In this document: positions 61,010-64,000 of the stretch, one piece after another
Layout: the number at the start of each line of letters is the position of its first letter
Position numbering within the stretch: the stretch's first letter is position 1
Program-made: the position numbers and the translations under genes
NCBI RefSeq assembly: GCF_003789055.1
Contig: NZ_ML119094.1
Span: 27,963 to 91,962 of the forward strand
DNA: 64,000 nucleotides
Reading direction: 5' to 3'
DNA from: Histidinibacterium lentulum
Lineage (GTDB): Bacteria > Pseudomonadota > Alphaproteobacteria > Rhodobacterales > Rhodobacteraceae
Notes under the pieces: model-generated
What the model saw: the letters and a program-made list of their open reading frames with translations, nothing else
What the model was told of the DNA's origin: nothing
Databases searched by the model: none

Positions 61010-63050
61010 TGGCAGCCTCCTGCTTCATACGGGCGAGATAGGCCACGCCTTCGGCCATTTTCTTCTCCCATGGATCAGGCGATGTGATGGAAGGCAGACG
61101 GCCCCGCTCCTGCTTGAACTTCACAGCGCGCTTCGCCAGATCGCGCGCCTCATCCGGTGACAGCTGCACCTTCTTCGCCGAGATCACGGCCTGAACCTGC
61201 CGAAGGCTCTCCTCGCTCATCGTCTTTGCCAGGATCGAATAGGCTTCGCCGAAAGGGTTGATCCGGTCGATCAAGTCGATGTCCAGCTCACGCACATCCA
61301 TCGCGAATTTGCGCACCCCGTCGATCAGCGCGGTGTTTCCCGTAGTCTGCATGTCATCGCCGCTCGACAGAGCGATCTCCTTCGCCTTCTGGGTCAGGTT
61401 CAGCGCAGCCACCGCATGCTGGCGCACGGCTTCCTGATCCTCGGCGTTGAGCTCCGGGAACTTTGCTCCGACGATCTTGCCCATGCGAACCTGCGTGAGT
61501 TCCTCAGGCACCAACTCCTCATCGAAGAGCCCGCGTTCGATCGTGGTCTTGTCTTGAACGAAAGCGGTGATCACCTCGTTGAGGTCTTCCTGGCAGATGC
61601 GCTTGGCTTCCTTGCTCTTGGGTTCGACCAGGCCCTTGATCTCGATCTGGAACTGCCCGCTGGCCTCGTTGAAGCCGACATTTTCCTTGTTGGGATCATA
61701 GCCGCCCTCGCCGTAATCGAACCCTTCTAGAGGGCCGCTTTTCGCGGTCTTGGGCGTGAAGTTGAAACGCGGGGCCAACACCTGCTCCATCAGCAGGCTC
61801 GCAGCGATCGCTTTCAGCGTGTCGTTGACCGCCTCGGTCACGGCCTCGGCCGCGGCGTCCGGTTCAGCGATCAGGTTGGTGAAACGCGCACGCGTCTTGC
61901 CCTCGGCATCGCGGGTGGCGCGGCCGATGATCTGCACGATTTCCGTCAGGCTGGCGCGATAACCGACTGTCAGGGCGTGTTCGCACCAGATCCAGTCGAA
62001 CCCTTCCTTCGCCATCCCCAGGGCGATGATGATGTCGACATGGTCGCGGTTGTTCTTTTGCGCCGGGTCCTTCAGAGCGGCGGATACCTTGTCACGCTTG
62101 GCGGGCTCATCATCCACCAGATCGGCGATGCGCAGCACCCGCCCCACGGGCGTCTTGACCAGCTGAAACCCGGTGGCGGGGTCGGTTCCTTGCCAGTCAC
62201 CCAAGGCGTCGATGATGTGCTCGACCTCGCGGTGCTTGTCCTTGGTGCTCTCGCGCGAGTTCACGTTCGGGATGTGCAGGATCGTCTTCTCAGTCGGGTC
62301 CAGCACCTTGAGGATGTCGTCCGCATAGGACCCGGAATAGAAGAAATACCCGATGTCGAGCGACTTCAGGTATTTGTAGCCATTCAGCTGCTCGTAATAG
62401 GTATAGGTGACTGTGTCGAACCGCGCCTCGTCCTCGGGCGACAGAACGGCCTCGGCATCACCGCGGAAGTACGATCCGGTCATCGCCACCAGATGCACCT
62501 TGTCGCGGGCGACCAGCGCGCCCAGATGCGTGCCCAGCTTGTTGTCGGGGTTGGCCGAGACGTGGTGGAATTCGTCCACCGCGATCAATCGATCGTCGAA
62601 GACCTCGATCCCGAACTTGTCGACGGCGAAGCGGAAGGTCGCGTGGGTGCAGACCAGCACCTTGTCGTCGCTCGCCAGGAACTTGCCCACGGCGCCGACC
62701 TTGCCGTCATCGCCACCGGGCGCATTGCAGAGGTTCCATTGCGGCTGAACCGTCCAGTCGGCCCAGAAGCCATGTTTGCTGAGCGGTTCGTCATTGAAGC
62801 TGGACCCGATGGACTTTTCCGGCACCACGACGATGGCCTGACGCAGGCCCTGATTGTGCAGCTTGTCGAGCGCGATGAACATCAGCGCGCGGCTCTTGCC
62901 CGAGGCGGGTGGCGACTTGATCAGCAGGTATTGCTCGCCCCGCTTTTCATAGGCGCGCTCCTGCATCGCGCGCATGCCCAGCTCGTTCGACTTGGTCGAG
63001 CTGCCGTTGGCGGCGTATTTGACGGAGACGGAGGGAACACCTTTGGTCAT
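61002..63050 (-). CDS. DEAD/DEAH-type helicase (restriction-like)
   Basis: ATG 63050 overlaps the upstream stop and gives 682 residues. Superfamily 2 motifs are clear: Walker A IKSPPASGKSRAL (44-56), DEFH in LIAVDEFHHVS (155-165), MTGS (190-193) and VQIIGRATRD (372-381). The C-terminal 250 residues are unassigned. Such helicases translocate DNA in type I/III restriction and related systems. It stands between a nuclease-like small gene and a GIY-YIG nuclease gene, all overlapping. Confidence 0.88.
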   Translation of the reverse strand: MTKGVPSVSVKYAANGSSTKSNELGMRAMQERAYEKRGEQYLLIKSPPASGKSRALMFIALDKLHNQGLRQAIVVVPEKSIGSSFNDEPLSKHGFWADWTVQPQWNLCNAPGGDDGKVGAVGKFLASDDKVLVCTHATFRFAVDKFGIEVFDDRLIAVDEFHHVSANPDNKLGTHLGALVARDKVHLVAMTGSYFRGDAEAVLSPEDEARFDTVTYTYYEQLNGYKYLKSLDIGYFFYSGSYADDILKVLDPTEKTILHIPNVNSRESTKDKHREVEHIIDALGDWQGTDPATGFQLVKTPVGRVLRIADLVDDEPAKRDKVSAALKDPAQKNNRDHVDIIIALGMAKEGFDWIWCEHALTVGYRASLTEIVQIIGRATRDAEGKTRARFTNLIAEPDAAAEAVTEAVNDTLKAIAASLLMEQVLAPRFNFTPKTAKSGPLEGFDYGEGGYDPNKENVGFNEASGQFQIEIKGLVEPKSKEAKRICQEDLNEVITAFVQDKTTIERGLFDEELVPEELTQVRMGKIVGAKFPELNAEDQEAVRQHAVAALNLTQKAKEIALSSGDDMQTTGNTALIDGVRKFAMDVRELDIDLIDRINPFGEAYSILAKTMSEESLRQVQAVISAKKVQLSPDEARDLAKRAVKFKQERGRLPSITSPDPWEKKMAEGVAYLARMKQEAANG

Positions 63051-63463
63051 TGCGAAATCCTGTACTCGTTCAAATAGCTGATGGCCCAGGCCGGCGGGCT
63101 TGGCCAACTACGAAAGCCCTTCTGATGCCAGGTGACGCTGTCCGCGCCGATCTTGTCATTCGCTTCCATGAAGCCGACCAGGGCATCGTGATCATAGAGA
63201 TAGAGATCGTCGCCATGAAGAAAGGCGATGTGAATGCCCTTACCCGAGTATTTCCGGTCGATGACAAGCCGGCCCTTGAGCTGAACCTTCAGAAAGGTTT
63301 CGCCGTCGATATGCACGGCGATGAAATCCGCGCCCTGCCAGTCATCGGTCAGGCGGATGCTGTTGAAGCCGTAATCGGCCAGCCGCCCGGCAACCTTCTG
63401 GAAGTTGTAGTTCTCTTTCTGCCGTGAGTTGAGATCGGCATAGGCAACGCGCTGCAGCTTCAT
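63047..63463 (-). CDS. Small protein with possible PD-(D/E)xK nuclease fold
   Basis: The 138-residue protein begins MKLQRVAYADLNSRQKENYN. Residues ~40-65 (LTDDWQGADFIAV then GETFLKVQLKGR) place an acidic residue and a Q-x-K on adjacent strands, as in restriction endonuclease-like folds with Q in place of E. That makes it a candidate nuclease or a catalytically weak relative. It overlaps both the methyltransferase and the helicase genes by four bases. Function is inferred from pattern and context. Confidence 0.6.
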   Translation of the reverse strand: MKLQRVAYADLNSRQKENYNFQKVAGRLADYGFNSIRLTDDWQGADFIAVHIDGETFLKVQLKGRLVIDRKYSGKGIHIAFLHGDDLYLYDHDALVGFMEANDKIGADSVTWHQKGFRSWPSPPAWAISYLNEYRISQ

Positions 63464-63873
63464 GCGCTCACCTTGGTCGTCATCTTCGTGTACATCTCGA
63501 ACAGTTTTTCCAGCCGTTCGGTGTCGTTGCGGAAGCGGCGGCCGATGTAGATGCGTTCCAGAACCTCGTCGTTGTGGTCATGCGCGGCGCGGAGGTTGGC
63601 GGGCATTTTCTCGGGATCGTAGAGGTCGGCGATGGTGGCGGGAAAATGCGCCTCGCGGGCCAGAAGGATGCCTTCCGCTGCCGCTGTCAGGTCGGCGCGG
63701 TTCTTTTCGGTCAGCTTGGGGACGGGGAAGGTGTTCCAGCCTGAGTTGCTTGCATACCGGATCCGAGTCTCAAGCTTACCGCATACGGCACGCACCCATA
63801 CCAAGTGAAGTCTCGAGCTCAGCACGGAAAAGTCCGTCATTTCTGGATCATAGATTGCATGAGCAAGATGTGT
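63460..63873 (-). pseudogene. DNA methyltransferase C-terminus cut by IS66 insertion
   Basis: The last 137 residues of a class I SAM-dependent DNA methyltransferase of the large MmeI-like type are recognised from FSVLSSRLHLVWVRAVCG, NTFPVPKLTEKNRADL, LYDPEKMPANLRAAHDHNDE and VLERIYIGRRFRNDTERLEK. The coding frame is open through ATG 63840 (internal) to 63873, where an IS66-type end begins. Beyond it the frame runs into IS sequence and stops at 63904-63906. The catalytic NPPY part would be on the other side of the element, outside the window. The gene is therefore broken here. Confidence 0.85.
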
Positions 63874-64000
63874 GTAAGCGGCGTCTGCTGCCCACGAGGC
63901 GTTTCAGCTTGACGGCTTGAAGTTCCAGGGCAGCAGATCGTCGATGGCGGACTGAGGGTGACCGTTGGCGATCGCTTCGAGCGTGGCCTTGAGATACGCG
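63874..64000 (-). mobile_element. IS66-family insertion sequence, one end
   Basis: GTAAGCG at 63874-63880 is the terminal sequence typical of IS66-family inverted repeats, pointing inward toward the window edge. It is followed by the end of a transposase gene. The eight bases just outside, AGATGTGT (63866-63873), would be the target duplication usual for the family. The rest of the element is beyond the window. Confidence 0.8.
63904..64000 (-). CDS. IS66-family transposase, C-terminal end
   Basis: The last 31 full codons in the window read AYLKATLEAIANGHPQSAID, then DLLPWNFKPSS and a stop. The HPQSAIDDLLPW stretch is characteristic of the C-terminal element of IS66 transposases (TnpC). The gene runs out of the window. 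The stop is 30 bases inside the predicted IS end. Confidence 0.88.
   Translation of the reverse strand, partial: AYLKATLEAIANGHPQSAIDDLLPWNFKPSS

Noticed and set aside
1..64000. rRNA, tRNA genes and riboswitches
   Set aside because: I looked for characteristic sequences and cloverleaf ends such as GGTTCGAATCC and found none. Small structured RNAs could have been missed without a covariance search.

Overview
The window looks like part of a large GC-rich conjugative plasmid or chromid of an alphaproteobacterium of the Roseobacter/Paracoccus/Rhodobacter kind (Rhodobacteraceae). Evidence for this: a ParA with an N-terminal helix-turn-helix at the left edge, a complete VirB-type type IV secretion operon with relaxase, MobC-like protein, VirD4 and a VirC1/VirC2-like pair, and a narK-narGHJI cluster whose NarK is the fused two-domain form and whose divergent regulator resembles NarR, both arrangements known from Paracoccus. 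No rRNA, tRNA or CRISPR array was seen.

Layout: (1) 1-5.9 kb is plasmid backbone: a ParA cut by the window edge, a serine resolvase, a DUF1612/helix-turn-helix protein, an HD-domain protein, a winged-helix protein and an exported protein. (2) 6.1-12.1 kb is an RND efflux operon (cytochrome b561, membrane fusion protein, permease) divergent from a TetR regulator, with an operator-like palindrome filling the spacer of the operon promoter. (3) 12.1-18.7 kb is an NO/anaerobiosis block: NsrR, a hemerythrin repair protein, a DUF2478 protein, a 5-formyl-THF cyclo-ligase, UbiT/UbiU/UbiV for oxygen-independent ubiquinone synthesis, NnrS and NnrU. (4) 18.7-33.3 kb is nitrate respiration: NarR-like regulator, NarK, NarGHJI, a PpiC-type isomerase, a second hemerythrin, a beta-carbonic anhydrase, MoeA and a second DUF2478 protein, closed by a strong hairpin. 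(5) 33.5-45.3 kb is the T4SS operon. (6) 45.6-49.5 kb is a Gabija-like defence pair (OLD/TOPRIM nuclease and UvrD-type helicase) lying between virB6 and virD4. (7) 49.6-56.8 kb is DNA processing: VirD4, relaxase and MobC on the minus strand, then a candidate oriT with nested hairpins and a degenerate 21-bp-period array, then VirC1/VirC2-like genes and a 56-residue protein. (8) 57.1-64 kb is a second defence island on the minus strand: a methyltransferase cut by an IS66-family element, a small nuclease-like protein, a DEAD/DEAH-type helicase, a GIY-YIG nuclease, a zinc protein, and two proteins with HEPN-like R-x4-6-H motifs.

How it fits together: blocks 3 and 4 make a portable anaerobic respiration package in which nitrate import and reduction, molybdenum cofactor synthesis, anaerobic quinone supply and NO defence are encoded side by side. 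Blocks 5 and 7 would move the replicon. Blocks 6 and 8 would protect host or plasmid from phages and competing DNA. A closely similar upstream motif occurs before the winged-helix gene, the exported-protein gene and the T4SS operon, which suggests one plasmid regulon. Most start sites given here were chosen by Shine-Dalgarno position and gene overlap rather than by longest reading frame.
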